Positions 44,241 through 52,969 of a stretch of 64,000 bases of DNA are shown here, in pieces. This DNA comes from Allochromatium humboldtianum (GTDB lineage: Bacteria > Pseudomonadota > Gammaproteobacteria > Chromatiales > Chromatiaceae). The notes beneath the pieces are model-generated. The model was not told the origin of the DNA, did no database searches, and saw only the letters and a list, made by a program, of their open reading frames with translations. Within the stretch, counting starts at the first letter, position 1; every line of letters begins with the position of its first letter. The position numbers and the translations under genes were made by a program. The stretch lies in NCBI RefSeq assembly GCF_013385175.1, contig NZ_JABZEO010000013.1:46357-110356 (forward strand), given 5' to 3'.

Positions 44241-46835
44241 ATGGGACAGGCAACACGCTACGGGCAACTGACGTTCACCGATCATGTCGAGCGCGCGCTA
44301 CGCGAGGGCGGCCTGTGGGCGCTCATGTGCGCGTCCATCTATCTGGCGCTCTCGCTGATCAGCTATTCGCCTCAGGATCCGGGCTGGTCCTATGTCGGCA
44401 ACGACATGCATGTGACCAACGCCGGTGGGCGCACAGGGGCCTGGTTCGCCGACGCCGCACTCTATCTCTTCGGCTATCTCGCCTATCTGCTCCCCTTCAT
44501 GATCGCTTGGAGCGCCTGGTTGCTCTTTCGTGGTCGGGGAGAGGACGCCGGGGCCAAGACCTGGGTGCTCTCTCTGCGCTGGATCGGCTTCCTTGTCACC
44601 CTGGCCGCCGGTTGCGGTTTCGCCTCGGTCAATCTGGCCGTTCAGGGCGACTATCTGCCCAATGGCGCGGGTGGCGGGGCCGGCCTGCTGGTCAGTGGAC
44701 GCATGCTCGAAGGCTTTGGGGCCATGGGCGCCAACCTCTTGCTCCTCGGAACTCTCCTCGTCAGTCTGACGCTCTTTTTCGGCATCTCCTGGCTCAGGCT
44801 GATCGACATGATCGGGGCGGGCGTGCTCCAGGGTTCGGAGATCGTCTGGCGGTTCCTGAGCCGTTCGCCCCTGGGGCGACACTGGCATCGGCCTGAAGCG
44901 GGTCCGTCAGGTCGGCGTCGTCCGGCGGGACTGCCGCGCGATCTCAGTCTGATCGATCCGACCGACGCCCGCTCCATGCTGGAGGAGACGCCGCGTCGCT
45001 CCGCGCGCACACGGCGCCCGCCCAAGCATCTGCCTCCCGAGGTCCAGGAACTCTTGACCGATCCCGCGCCGTTTGCGTTCGACGCCTCGGATCCGCCGAA
45101 CGTCGAGCCGGCGGCGGAGCCGCGGGAGCGAGTCGCCCCGAAGGAGCGCGTCCCGGATGGAGCGCACCGCGATCGCGGCCCCGTCCGCCGCGAACTCGGC
45201 AAGGCGCCGCTTCCCGTGTCCCCCGAACCCGAGCCGGAGACGAAGCGCCCGCCCGAGGAGAAGCGCGGTTTCTTCCAGAAATTCGCGCGTTCCGCCGGGG
45301 GCTCCAACGCCGCCAAGGGCGGGGTCAAGTCACGCCCGCCGCTGAACCTGCTCGAAGCCCCGCGCAAGAGCGGACGCGGCTACTCCGAGGAGCAGATCGA
45401 GGAACTCTCGCGACAGGTCGAGGCCAATCTGGCCCACTTCGGCGTCGATGCCCAAGTGGTCGCGGTCTATCCCGGCCCTGTGGTCACGATGTTCGAGCTG
45501 CAACTGGCGCCCGGCATCAAGGCCAGCAAGATCACGGGGCTGTCGCGCGATCTGGCCCGCGCCCTGACGGTGGTCAGCGTGCGCGTGGTCGAGATCATCC
45601 CCGGCAAACCCTTCATCGGCATCGAGATCCCCAACCGCGAGCGCGAGATGGTGTTCCTGCGCGAGATCTTCGACTCGTCCTCCTATCAGGACGCCAGCTC
45701 GCCGCTCACCATCGGATTGGGCACCAACATCTCCGGTCTGCCGGTGGTCGCGGATCTGGCGCGGATGCCCCATGCCCTGATCGCCGGCACCACCGGCTCG
45801 GGCAAGTCGGTCGCGATCAACGTCATGATCCTGAGCCTGCTCTACAAGTCCGGGCCGGAGGACGTGCGCCTGATCATGGTCGATCCGAAGATGCTCGAAC
45901 TCTCGGTCTACGAGGGCATCCCGCATCTGTTGACGCCGGTCGTCACCGACATGAAGGAAGCCGCCAACGCGCTGCGCTGGTGTGTCGGCGAGATGGAGCG
46001 GCGTTATCGGCTCATGGCCAAGCTCGGGGTGCGCAACATCGGCGGCTACAACCGTCAGGTCGCCGAGGCCGAGGCGGCCGGCACGCCGATCCCGGACCCG
46101 ACCATCAAGCCCGAGGATCTGCTCGCCTATGGCGGCGAGGCGCCGAATCTCCAGCATCTACCCTATATCGTCGTCATCATCGACGAGCTGGCCGACATGA
46201 TGATGGTGGTCGGCAAGAAGGTCGAGGAACTCATCGCCCGTCTGGCCCAGAAGGCGCGCGCTTCCGGCATCCATCTGCTGCTCGCCACTCAGCGGCCCTC
46301 GGTCGACGTGCTCACCGGGTTGATCAAGGCCAACATCCCGACGCGCATCGCCTTCCAGGTCTCCTCACGCATCGACTCGCGCACCATCCTCGATCAGATG
46401 GGCGCCGAGCAGTTGCTCGGGCATGGCGACATGCTCTATCTGCCGCCGGGCGGCAATATCCCGCATCGCGTGCATGGCGCCTTCGTCGACGACCACGAGG
46501 TCCATCATGTCGTCGAATTCCTCAAGGAACAGTACGGCGAGCCGGACTACATCCATGACGTACTGCGCGAACCGACCGAGATGCTGCCCGGTATCGATCC
46601 CGAGCCGCGCGGTGGTGGTGATACCGAGGACACGGACCCGCTGTTCGACGAGGCGGTGCAGTTCGTGGTCGAGAGCCGGCGCGCCTCGATCTCGGGGGTG
46701 CAGCGCAAGCTCAAGATCGGCTACAACCGCGCCGCCCGCATGGTCGAGGAGATGGAGCGCATCGGCATCGTCGGCCCGGCCGAGACCAACGGCAACCGCG
46801 AGGTGCTGGCGCCGCTGCCACGCGACGAGGACTGA
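44241..46835 (+). CDS. ftsK: DNA translocase FtsK
   Basis: An 864-residue division-site DNA pump that clears the terminus and activates XerCD. The N-terminal membrane domain has four to five helices (about residues 25-200). A Pro/Arg/Glu-rich linker (about 205-340) is shorter than in E. coli. The motor has Walker [14 protein letters not shown], Walker [16 protein letters not shown] and the [22 protein letters not shown] segment. The gamma domain for KOPS reading is at the end ([38 protein letters not shown]). I start at 44241, after TTGGAGAGG; the alternative at 44214 falls inside a TATAAT at 44210-44215, which is a likely -10. Confidence 0.95.
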   Translation: MGQATRYGQLTFTDHVERALREGGLWALMCASIYLALSLISYSPQDPGWSYVGNDMHVTNAGGRTGAWFADAALYLFGYLAYLLPFMIAWSAWLLFRGRGEDAGAKTWVLSLRWIGFLVTLAAGCGFASVNLAVQGDYLPNGAGGGAGLLVSGRMLEGFGAMGANLLLLGTLLVSLTLFFGISWLRLIDMIGAGVLQGSEIVWRFLSRSPLGRHWHRPEAGPSGRRRPAGLPRDLSLIDPTDARSMLEETPRRSARTRRPPKHLPPEVQELLTDPAPFAFDASDPPNVEPAAEPRERVAPKERVPDGAHRDRGPVRRELGKAPLPVSPEPEPETKRPPEEKRGFFQKFARSAGGSNAAKGGVKSRPPLNLLEAPRKSGRGYSEEQIEELSRQVEANLAHFGVDAQVVAVYPGPVVTMFELQLAPGIKASKITGLSRDLARALTVVSVRVVEIIPGKPFIGIEIPNREREMVFLREIFDSSSYQDASSPLTIGLGTNISGLPVVADLARMPHALIAGTTGSGKSVAINVMILSLLYKSGPEDVRLIMVDPKMLELSVYEGIPHLLTPVVTDMKEAANALRWCVGEMERRYRLMAKLGVRNIGGYNRQVAEAEAAGTPIPDPTIKPEDLLAYGGEAPNLQHLPYIVVIIDELADMMMVVGKKVEELIARLAQKARASGIHLLLATQRPSVDVLTGLIKANIPTRIAFQVSSRIDSRTILDQMGAEQLLGHGDMLYLPPGGNIPHRVHGAFVDDHEVHHVVEFLKEQYGEPDYIHDVLREPTEMLPGIDPEPRGGGDTEDTDPLFDEAVQFVVESRRASISGVQRKLKIGYNRAARMVEEMERIGIVGPAETNGNREVLAPLPRDED

Positions 46836-46905
46836 ACGAACGCCGGATCTTTGCGCCGCGCGCTCGGTCTAATCGGCCTCCAATCACATCCAGGTATCTC
46901 GATCC

Positions 46906-47565
46906 ATGCTGTCTCTGTCTCGTTCCGAATCCAGGCGCCCGCGTATCTTCCATTGGCTGATCCCGGCGCTGATCGCGCTGTGCGCTTCGGGCGGCGCGTT
47001 CGCTGCCGAGGGCGCGCAGCGGGTCGACGACTATCTCAACGGCCTGAACAGTCTCAAGGCCGATTTCGAGCAGTTCACCTTCAACGCCGAGCGCACGCAG
47101 ATGATGGAGCGGCGCGGCACCCTCTATTTGCAGCGCCCCGGCCGCTTCCGCTGGGAGTACGAAGGCCCCGACAAACAGATCATCATCGCCGACAGCAAGC
47201 GCGTCTATGTGCATGACGTCGAGCTGAAGCAGGTCTCGCATCAAAGCCAGACCAAGGCATTGCGCGGCACGCCGGCGCTCCTGCTGTCCAATTCCGAGCC
47301 GATCGAACAGCACTTCGAGGTGCGTCCGATCGAGAGCAGCGACGGGCGCGACTGGGTGGAATTGATCCCTAAGGATACCGAGACCGACGTGGTGCGCATC
47401 GAGCTGGGCTTCGGCAAGGACACGCTCGACAGTCTCATCATGGAAGACAGCTTTGGCCAGGAGACCCGGCTCAACTTCACGGGCGCGCAGCGCAACGTCT
47501 CGCTCAAGCCGGATCTGTTCGAGATCGATCAGCGCGCCGTCGACGACTTCCTGCCCTTCGATTGA
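46906..47565 (+). CDS. lolA: Outer-membrane lipoprotein carrier protein LolA
   Basis: A 219-residue periplasmic chaperone that takes lipoproteins from LolCDE to LolB. A signal peptide covers about residues 1-36 (basic start, IPALIALCASGGAFAA). The mature part has the LolA pattern: LNGLNSLKADFEQFTFN, GTLYLQRPGRFRWEYEGPDKQIIIADSKRVYVHDVELKQV and the C-terminal ETRLNFTGAQRN...FEIDQRAVDDF. The order ftsK-lolA is conserved in gammaproteobacteria. The gap to ftsK is 70 bases, so co-transcription is likely. It converges with the reductase gene at 47602. Confidence 0.94.
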   Translation: MLSLSRSESRRPRIFHWLIPALIALCASGGAFAAEGAQRVDDYLNGLNSLKADFEQFTFNAERTQMMERRGTLYLQRPGRFRWEYEGPDKQIIIADSKRVYVHDVELKQVSHQSQTKALRGTPALLLSNSEPIEQHFEVRPIESSDGRDWVELIPKDTETDVVRIELGFGKDTLDSLIMEDSFGQETRLNFTGAQRNVSLKPDLFEIDQRAVDDFLPFD

Positions 47566-47601
47566 GCTGGCGTCGGGCGCTTCGGGCGCCCGCGCCCTCG
47601 G

Positions 47602-49308
47602 CTATTTCTCGCGCGGATAGGGCCAGGCCATGACGCCGCCTTCCATCACCTTGACGTTGCGCCAGCCGTGCGCCTGGAGGATGGCGGCCGACTCATAACC
47701 GCGCAGTGAGATCTTGCAGTAGAGGATGATCTCTCGGTCCTTGTCCGCCGGCAGTTCGTTCAGCCGCCCGCGCAGTGCGCCCTGCGGGATCAGGGTCTCG
47801 CCGATGCCGAGCCGCATCTCCTCGAACTCCTGTGGACTGCGGGTGTCGATGATGAAGCAGTCGGCGCCCGAGTCGACCCGCTGTTTGACCTCGGCGGCCG
47901 AGACCCCGTGCATGAGACCGCGCAGTTTGTTCTCCAACACATGGGCCGAGACGATGACATGGTCGAGCGCCAGCGAGTAGGGCGGGGCATAGGGCAGGTC
48001 GGCGTTGCCCAGATCCTCGACCGTCAGTCCGCCGCGAATGGCCATGGCCACGGTGGCGACGCGCTTGCTGGCGTCTCCAGGACCGATACACTGGAAGCCC
48101 AGCACGCGCCCGCTCCCGCGCTCGGCGACCATCAGGCTGATCAGCAACTGGCCGTGCATGTAGCCGGGGATGTCGAGTCCGGCGACCGTGGCGGTCTCGA
48201 TGTCGAAGTCGAGCGCGCGCGCCTGACGGGCGCTCAGGCCGGTGATGCCGACCGTGTAGTCGAAGATCTTGCAGATGCCGGTATGGGTGATGCCGGGAAA
48301 GGTCGCCGTTTCGGGCTGGATCAGATTCTGGCCGATGACCCGGCCTTGCAGGTTGGCGATGTCGCCATAGGGCGCGCGCACCTTGCGGCCGGTGATGAGA
48401 CTGGTGCACTCCACGCAGTCGCCGGCGGCATAGATGTCGGGATCGGAGGTACGCATGTAGTCATCGACCGCGATGCCGCCCTGTTCGCCGATCGTCAGTC
48501 CGGCGGCCTGAGCCAGTGCGATGTTCGGGCGCACGCCCACGGCGACCACAGCCAGTTCGCAGGGCAGTTCGGTGCCGTTGCCGAGCTTGACGGCGGTCAG
48601 TCGCCCGTGTTCGCCCAGGAAGGCGGCGACGCCATTGCCCGTGATGATGTCGGCGCCGTTGGCGCGCACATGGTTGGCCACCAGACGCGCCAGGTCCGGA
48701 TCCAGGAAGGGGAGGATGCAGTCGGTCTTCTCGATGACCGTGGTCTGGATACCGGCCAGATGCAGCGCCTCGCAGACCTCGAAGCCGATCAACCCTCCGC
48801 CGACCACCACGGCGCGGCGTACCTGGCCCTGGTCACGGATGGCGCGCAGTTGGTCGGCGTCGCCGAGCGAGTGCAGGGTGTGGATGCCTGCCAGATCGGT
48901 TCCAGGCACTTGGGGGAAGAGCGGCGTGGCGCCGGTGGCGATCACCAGGCGATCGTAGGGGATGACGCGCGTCTCACCACTCGGCAGATGACGGCAGGTC
49001 ACGGTCTTGGCCGCGCGGTCGATGGCGACGGCCTCGGTCAGGACCAGCGCCTCGATGCGCTTGGCCTTCTCGAAGAAATTCGGATCGCGCACGATCCCGG
49101 CCGGGGTGCAGATCAGCTGGTTGCGATCGTCGAAGACGCCGCCGATATAGTAGGGATAGCCGCAGGAGGCCATCGAGAGATCCGGGTCTTTCTGGATCAG
49201 GGTGATGGAGGCGTGCTCGTCGAGACGGCGCGCCCGCGCGGCGGCCTTGGGACCGGCGGCCGAGCCTCCGATGACGACGATCTTGAGCGGAGCGGATGAG
49301 GATGACAT
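47602..49308 (-). CDS. CoA-disulfide/CoA-persulfide reductase with C-terminal rhodanese domain
   Basis: A 568-residue FAD-dependent pyridine nucleotide-disulfide reductase of the CoA-disulfide reductase class. The FAD motif is VVIGGSAAGPKAAARARR; the single active cysteine is in SMASCGYPYYIGG (residue about 49), and the NAD(P)H motif is VVVGGGLIGFEVCEALHLAG. The C-terminal rhodanese domain (about 475-568) has its own cysteine in ILYCKISLRGYES. Such fusions (Npsr-like) reduce CoA persulfide or polysulfide with NADH. In a sulfur bacterium it may handle sulfane sulfur in the cytoplasm. The ATG at 49308 follows AAGGATT; the frame is open to 49368. It is monocistronic and divergent from the glycosyltransferase gene. 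Confidence 0.85.
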   Translation of the reverse strand: MSSSSAPLKIVVIGGSAAGPKAAARARRLDEHASITLIQKDPDLSMASCGYPYYIGGVFDDRNQLICTPAGIVRDPNFFEKAKRIEALVLTEAVAIDRAAKTVTCRHLPSGETRVIPYDRLVIATGATPLFPQVPGTDLAGIHTLHSLGDADQLRAIRDQGQVRRAVVVGGGLIGFEVCEALHLAGIQTTVIEKTDCILPFLDPDLARLVANHVRANGADIITGNGVAAFLGEHGRLTAVKLGNGTELPCELAVVAVGVRPNIALAQAAGLTIGEQGGIAVDDYMRTSDPDIYAAGDCVECTSLITGRKVRAPYGDIANLQGRVIGQNLIQPETATFPGITHTGICKIFDYTVGITGLSARQARALDFDIETATVAGLDIPGYMHGQLLISLMVAERGSGRVLGFQCIGPGDASKRVATVAMAIRGGLTVEDLGNADLPYAPPYSLALDHVIVSAHVLENKLRGLMHGVSAAEVKQRVDSGADCFIIDTRSPQEFEEMRLGIGETLIPQGALRGRLNELPADKDREIILYCKISLRGYESAAILQAHGWRNVKVMEGGVMAWPYPREK

Positions 49309-49487
49309 AGCGGAATCCTTGAGTCGGATCGAATAAGATGTCGCGTCCTGGGATAGAGCCAGTTCCATGACATCGCGTGTCGAGTGTCTGAGTGTGCCCC
49401 AAAGCTGTTACAAGCGAGTTGAAGATCCTCAAGTCGGTCCTTGGGTGAGCGACATCAACCCGTTCGTCAAATACGAGTCCAATCATC

Positions 49488-50597
49488 ATGCCTATCGAAC
49501 TGCTCTGGCTGCTCCCGCCCTGGGCGCTGGCCTTCGTTTTTCTCGGTCGGATGCGCCGCTGTCCGCCGTTGCCTGAGCGGCTCGACGAGCGGCGTGTCTC
49601 GGTCATCATCCCGGCGCGCAACGAGGAGACGCGGCTGCCGCCGCTGCTGGCCTCGCTGCGTGTTCAGGATCACCCCGATTTCGAGGTTATCCTGGTCGAT
49701 GACAACTCCAGCGACCGCACCGCCGAGCTGGGGCGCGCAGCCGGTGTCACGACCCTGACTCTGACCGAGCCGGAGCCGGGCTGGATCGGCAAGCCGCATG
49801 CCTGCTGGGCCGGGGCGCGTGCGGCGAGCGGTGAGGTGCTGGTCTTCCTCGACGCCGACACCGAACTCGAACCCGGCGGCCTGCGGCGCATCGTCGCGAC
49901 TCATGCGCAGCATGGCGGTCTGGTCTCGATCCAGCCCTATCACCGGATGCGTCGTGCCTATGAGCGGCTCTCGGCCGGCTTCTCGCTGATCATGATGGGC
50001 GGCATCCGCTCGTTCACGCTGCTGGGCGACCGGCTGGAATCCAATGGGGCGTTCGGACCCTGCATGGTCTGCTCGCGCGAGGACTATTTCCGTACCGGCG
50101 GTCATCGTCTGGTGCGCGAGGAGATCATCGACGACGTGGCGCTGGCGCGCGAGATGGCGCTTCGTGGTGTGCCGACGCGCAACTTCATCGGCGAGGGGGT
50201 GATTGCCTTCCGGATGTATCCGGGCGGACTGCGCGATCTGGCCGATGGCTGGACCAAGAACTTCGCGCGCGGGGCCATGACCACCGACCTCGTGATGCTG
50301 CTCCTGATCACCGCCTGGATCGCGGGCGGCATGTCGGCCTTCGATGCCTTCCGCGCCTGGCCGCACGATGGCTGGACCAACTGGACGCTGGCCGGCGCCA
50401 TCGCCTATGGCGCCTATGTGCTCCAGATCCAGTGGCTGCTGCGGCGGCTGGGTAATTTCGGCTGGCTCACGGCGCTGAGCTATCCGATCTCGCTGCTGTT
50501 CTTCATGGCGATCTTCACCCGCTCGCTCTATCGCACCCTGGTGCGCAACAGTGTGGACTGGAAGGGCCGTTCGATTCCGGTTCGCGCGACGGGCTGA
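49488..50597 (+). CDS. Family 2 glycosyltransferase, CrtQ-like (carotenoid-type)
   Basis: A 369-residue membrane-associated inverting glycosyltransferase. It has an N-terminal helix and two to three helices near the end. The GT-A motifs are VSVIIPARNEE, LVDDNSSDRT and FLDADTELEPGG. Many segments match the S. aureus 4,4'-diaponeurosporenoate glycosyltransferase from memory: GKPHACWAGA, LVSIQPYHRMRRAYERLSAGF, NGAFGPCM, EDYFRTGGH, IAFRMYPGGLRDL, DGWTKNF and VDWKGRSI at the end. A carotenoid or hopanoid/lipid acceptor is therefore plausible; glycosylated carotenoids exist in purple sulfur bacteria. cobD follows three bases after the stop. Confidence 0.8.
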   Translation: MPIELLWLLPPWALAFVFLGRMRRCPPLPERLDERRVSVIIPARNEETRLPPLLASLRVQDHPDFEVILVDDNSSDRTAELGRAAGVTTLTLTEPEPGWIGKPHACWAGARAASGEVLVFLDADTELEPGGLRRIVATHAQHGGLVSIQPYHRMRRAYERLSAGFSLIMMGGIRSFTLLGDRLESNGAFGPCMVCSREDYFRTGGHRLVREEIIDDVALAREMALRGVPTRNFIGEGVIAFRMYPGGLRDLADGWTKNFARGAMTTDLVMLLLITAWIAGGMSAFDAFRAWPHDGWTNWTLAGAIAYGAYVLQIQWLLRRLGNFGWLTALSYPISLLFFMAIFTRSLYRTLVRNSVDWKGRSIPVRATG

Positions 50598-50599
50598 AG

Positions 50600-51664
50600 A
50601 TGAACGTCAGTGCTGTTCTTGAGACGGTTCCGGATGCCGTGCTCCGGGATCTGTCCGCGCCGCCTGTGCATGGCGGACGACTGCGCGAGGCGGTCAAGCG
50701 CTTCGGGCGACCGCTGGAAGAGTGGATCGATCTGTCGACCGGCATCAATCCCAACGGTTGGCCGGTGCCGGCCGTACCGCCGAGCGTCTGGGCCCGTCTG
50801 CCCGAGGACGACGATGGGCTGGAGATGGCCGCCGAACGCTACTACGCCGCTTCGGGCGCGCTGCCGCTCGCCGGTTCACAGGCCGCGATCCAGTTGCTGC
50901 CGACCCTGCGTCCGCCCGGTCGGGTCGGGATTCCCGAGGTCGGCTATCGCGAACATGCCCACGCCTGGCATCGCGCCGGGCATCGCGTGATCAGCCTGCC
51001 CGACGGCGATCCGGGCGGCCGGCTCGACGACGGCTCGGAGCACGAGCGGCTTGATGTGCTGGTGGTCATCAATCCCAACAACCCGACTGGACGACGCTGG
51101 CCGGTGGCGACCCTGCTCGACTGGCATGCGCGTCTGGCGGCGCGCGGCGGCTGGCTGGTGGTCGACGAGGCTTTCATGGACGCCACGCCCGACGAGAGTG
51201 TGCTGCCGTATCTGGGGCGGCCTGGGTTGGTGGTGCTGCGTTCGCTCGGTAAGTTCTTCGGACTGGCGGGGGCGCGGGTCGGATTCCTGTTCGCCGAACC
51301 CGAATTACGCGAGCGGGCCGCGCACGCGCTCGGTCCCTGGACCCTGAGCGGCCCCTCGCGCTGGATCGCGCGGCTGGCGCTGGAGGATCTGGCGTGGCAG
51401 TCGGCGATGCGCGCCGCGTTGCCGTCAGCCTCGGAGCGGCTGGCCGAACGCCTGGGCCGTCGGGGTCTGACCCCAGCGGGCGGAACCGCGCTTTTTCAAT
51501 GGGTGCTGACACCACAGGCCGAGCACTTTCATGAGCGACTGTGCAAGCAGGGAATCCTCACTCGGCTTTTTGCGCAGCCGGCCAGTCTGCGGTTCGGCCT
51601 GCCGGGGTGCGAAGCGGAATGGGAGCGTCTGGAGCACGCGCTCGGGGCACTGGACGGGCATTGA
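50600..51664 (+). CDS. cobD: L-threonine-O-3-phosphate decarboxylase CobD (PLP)
   Basis: A 354-residue fold-type I PLP enzyme that makes (R)-1-amino-2-propanol phosphate for the nucleotide loop of cobalamin. The N terminus VHGGRLREAVKRFGRPLEEWIDLSTGINPNGWPVP is the CobD signature (H-GG and STGINP). The PLP pocket has VVINPNNPTGR, VVDEAFMD and the Schiff-base lysine in LRSLGKFFGLAGARVGF. It is cotranscribed with the glycosyltransferase upstream and overlaps the CobT-like gene by one base (TGATG). No cobalamin riboswitch is visible. A histidinol-phosphate aminotransferase is the alternative, but the N-terminal signature favours CobD. Confidence 0.88.
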   Translation: MNVSAVLETVPDAVLRDLSAPPVHGGRLREAVKRFGRPLEEWIDLSTGINPNGWPVPAVPPSVWARLPEDDDGLEMAAERYYAASGALPLAGSQAAIQLLPTLRPPGRVGIPEVGYREHAHAWHRAGHRVISLPDGDPGGRLDDGSEHERLDVLVVINPNNPTGRRWPVATLLDWHARLAARGGWLVVDEAFMDATPDESVLPYLGRPGLVVLRSLGKFFGLAGARVGFLFAEPELRERAAHALGPWTLSGPSRWIARLALEDLAWQSAMRAALPSASERLAERLGRRGLTPAGGTALFQWVLTPQAEHFHERLCKQGILTRLFAQPASLRFGLPGCEAEWERLEHALGALDGH

Positions 51665-52425
51665 TGGGAGTGCCCGAATGGCTGGCCGTTCCGGTGGCCG
51701 AAGTGAATCGTGGGTGTGAGTCAAAGGGGGCGAAACGAATCGGATGTCTCTGTTTCGTCGCTGATCCCCGGCTGGCCGAGCACTTACGGCGCTTGTCGAC
51801 GACTGGGGTCGATCCGGACGCATGGGCGGCCGTGGATCGCTGTGAGTTCGTCGATCCGGGCAGTCTGATTCCATTTGCACCCCACACCGACGAGCCGCTG
51901 GATCGCCATCGTCTCGATGTCGCCTTGAGCCGGGGGCGGCACGCCGCCGAGCGGGCGAAGCTCGCCGGCTGTTGCACGCTGATCTGTCTGGGTATCGGCG
52001 CCGACGATGCTTTGGATGACCGGCAACCGCTCGATACGTCGAGACCGACGCGCCACGCCGCCTATGCCCGACTGCGCCGGATCGCCTGCTTCGAGATTGC
52101 CGCACTCACCGGCGCGCTGATCGCCGGCGCACAGATGGGGCTTCAGACATATCCACGCGGCATTCAGGCACGGCTCGCCGCCGAGCTGGCGCTTGTACTC
52201 AATCCGGGCGTCCGTGACTGGCTCGTCGACGCGCCGAGTGCAATGCCCCATCCGTTCAAGATCTCGCCGACTCGTTCGATCACGTCGGGAATCGCCGCCG
52301 CGACCGACGGCGATAGATCCAGCCCCAATTCCAGACATTCCGGCACGATGCCGACAAGGACGATCTCGGTCGGGCCATCGTCGAGCAACTGGAGCAGTGC
52401 CAGCAGATCCGACACGCCCAAATGA
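51664..52425 (+). CDS. Truncated CobT-like protein (nicotinate-nucleotide:dimethylbenzimidazole phosphoribosyltransferase family)
   Basis: A frame of 253 residues that starts in the stop codon of cobD. The section around residues 90-195 resembles CobT: SRGRHAAERAKLAGCCTLICLGIGADD, FEIAALTGALIAGAQMG and LNPGVRDWLV. The large N-terminal part and the C-terminal region with the catalytic glutamate of CobT are missing, and after about residue 198 the frame only runs antisense to the hydrogenase protease gene. It is therefore a shortened, probably non-catalytic CobT paralogue or a decaying gene. The true end of the useful protein is uncertain. Translational coupling to cobD suggests it is or was made for cobalamin assembly. 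Confidence 0.6.
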   Translation: MGVPEWLAVPVAEVNRGCESKGAKRIGCLCFVADPRLAEHLRRLSTTGVDPDAWAAVDRCEFVDPGSLIPFAPHTDEPLDRHRLDVALSRGRHAAERAKLAGCCTLICLGIGADDALDDRQPLDTSRPTRHAAYARLRRIACFEIAALTGALIAGAQMGLQTYPRGIQARLAAELALVLNPGVRDWLVDAPSAMPHPFKISPTRSITSGIAAATDGDRSSPNSRHSGTMPTRTISVGPSSSNWSSASRSDTPK

Positions 52426-52736
52426 TGCACCGAGAGCTTCGGACTCAGCGCGCGGCGGATGTCGGCATCGCGAAAGACGTCGATCCGGCCCGGCGGCGCG
52501 TCGAGTGCGATGGCATCGATCATCAGGATGCGCCGATGCTCGGCGAACAGCGGCAGCAGATCCAGACCCAGGGTACCGCCGTCGATCAGCGTGACGGCCG
52601 GTTCGAGCCGGTAATCGCGTTCGAGCCGACGCAGCACATGGATACCCACGCCCTCATCGCCGAGCAACAGATTGCCGAGTCCAATCAGCAGGATGTCCGC
52701 GCCTGGATCATCGTTCACGTTCAATTCGGATTCCAC
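52164..52736 (-). CDS. Hydrogenase maturation endopeptidase (HupD/HyaD family)
   Basis: A 190-residue M52-family protease that trims the C terminus of a [NiFe]-hydrogenase large subunit after nickel insertion. The nickel-sensing residues are present: Glu in GLGNLLLGDEGVG, Asp in LIDGGTLGLDLLP and His in VHHLGVSDLL. I start with GTG at 52736, which follows GGAG at six bases; GTG at 52718 is an alternative. The C-terminal 25 residues (after GWGIA) are Ser/Thr-rich and lie antisense to the CobT-like frame, so the two genes overlap by about 260 bases tail to tail. No hydrogenase structural gene is in the window. Confidence 0.85.
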   Translation of the reverse strand: MESELNVNDDPGADILLIGLGNLLLGDEGVGIHVLRRLERDYRLEPAVTLIDGGTLGLDLLPLFAEHRRILMIDAIALDAPPGRIDVFRDADIRRALSPKLSVHHLGVSDLLALLQLLDDGPTEIVLVGIVPECLELGLDLSPSVAAAIPDVIERVGEILNGWGIALGASTSQSRTPGLSTSASSAASRA

Positions 52737-52969
52737 TGTCGACTCCAATTTCAGAGCGCCCGCACACGCCGGCCAGAGTGTGCAGCCCGGCGTTCCAGTT
52801 CGAGAGTACCACGGTCCGATGGGTCTTGATCCGCCCGTTTTCGACCTCGATCGGGTGCGAGCGGCGACCGGCGTCGTCCATAATCGGCGAATCGGATTGG
52901 CCAACGACGGGGCGTTTGGCTAAGGTGTCGGGCAGGGGACAGACAACGCGAACGGGAGTGCTCCCACCC

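Noticed and set aside
49309..50599. Cobalamin riboswitch for cobD
   Set aside because: cobD follows the glycosyltransferase by two bases, and the leader before 49488 lacks a B12-box-like sequence.
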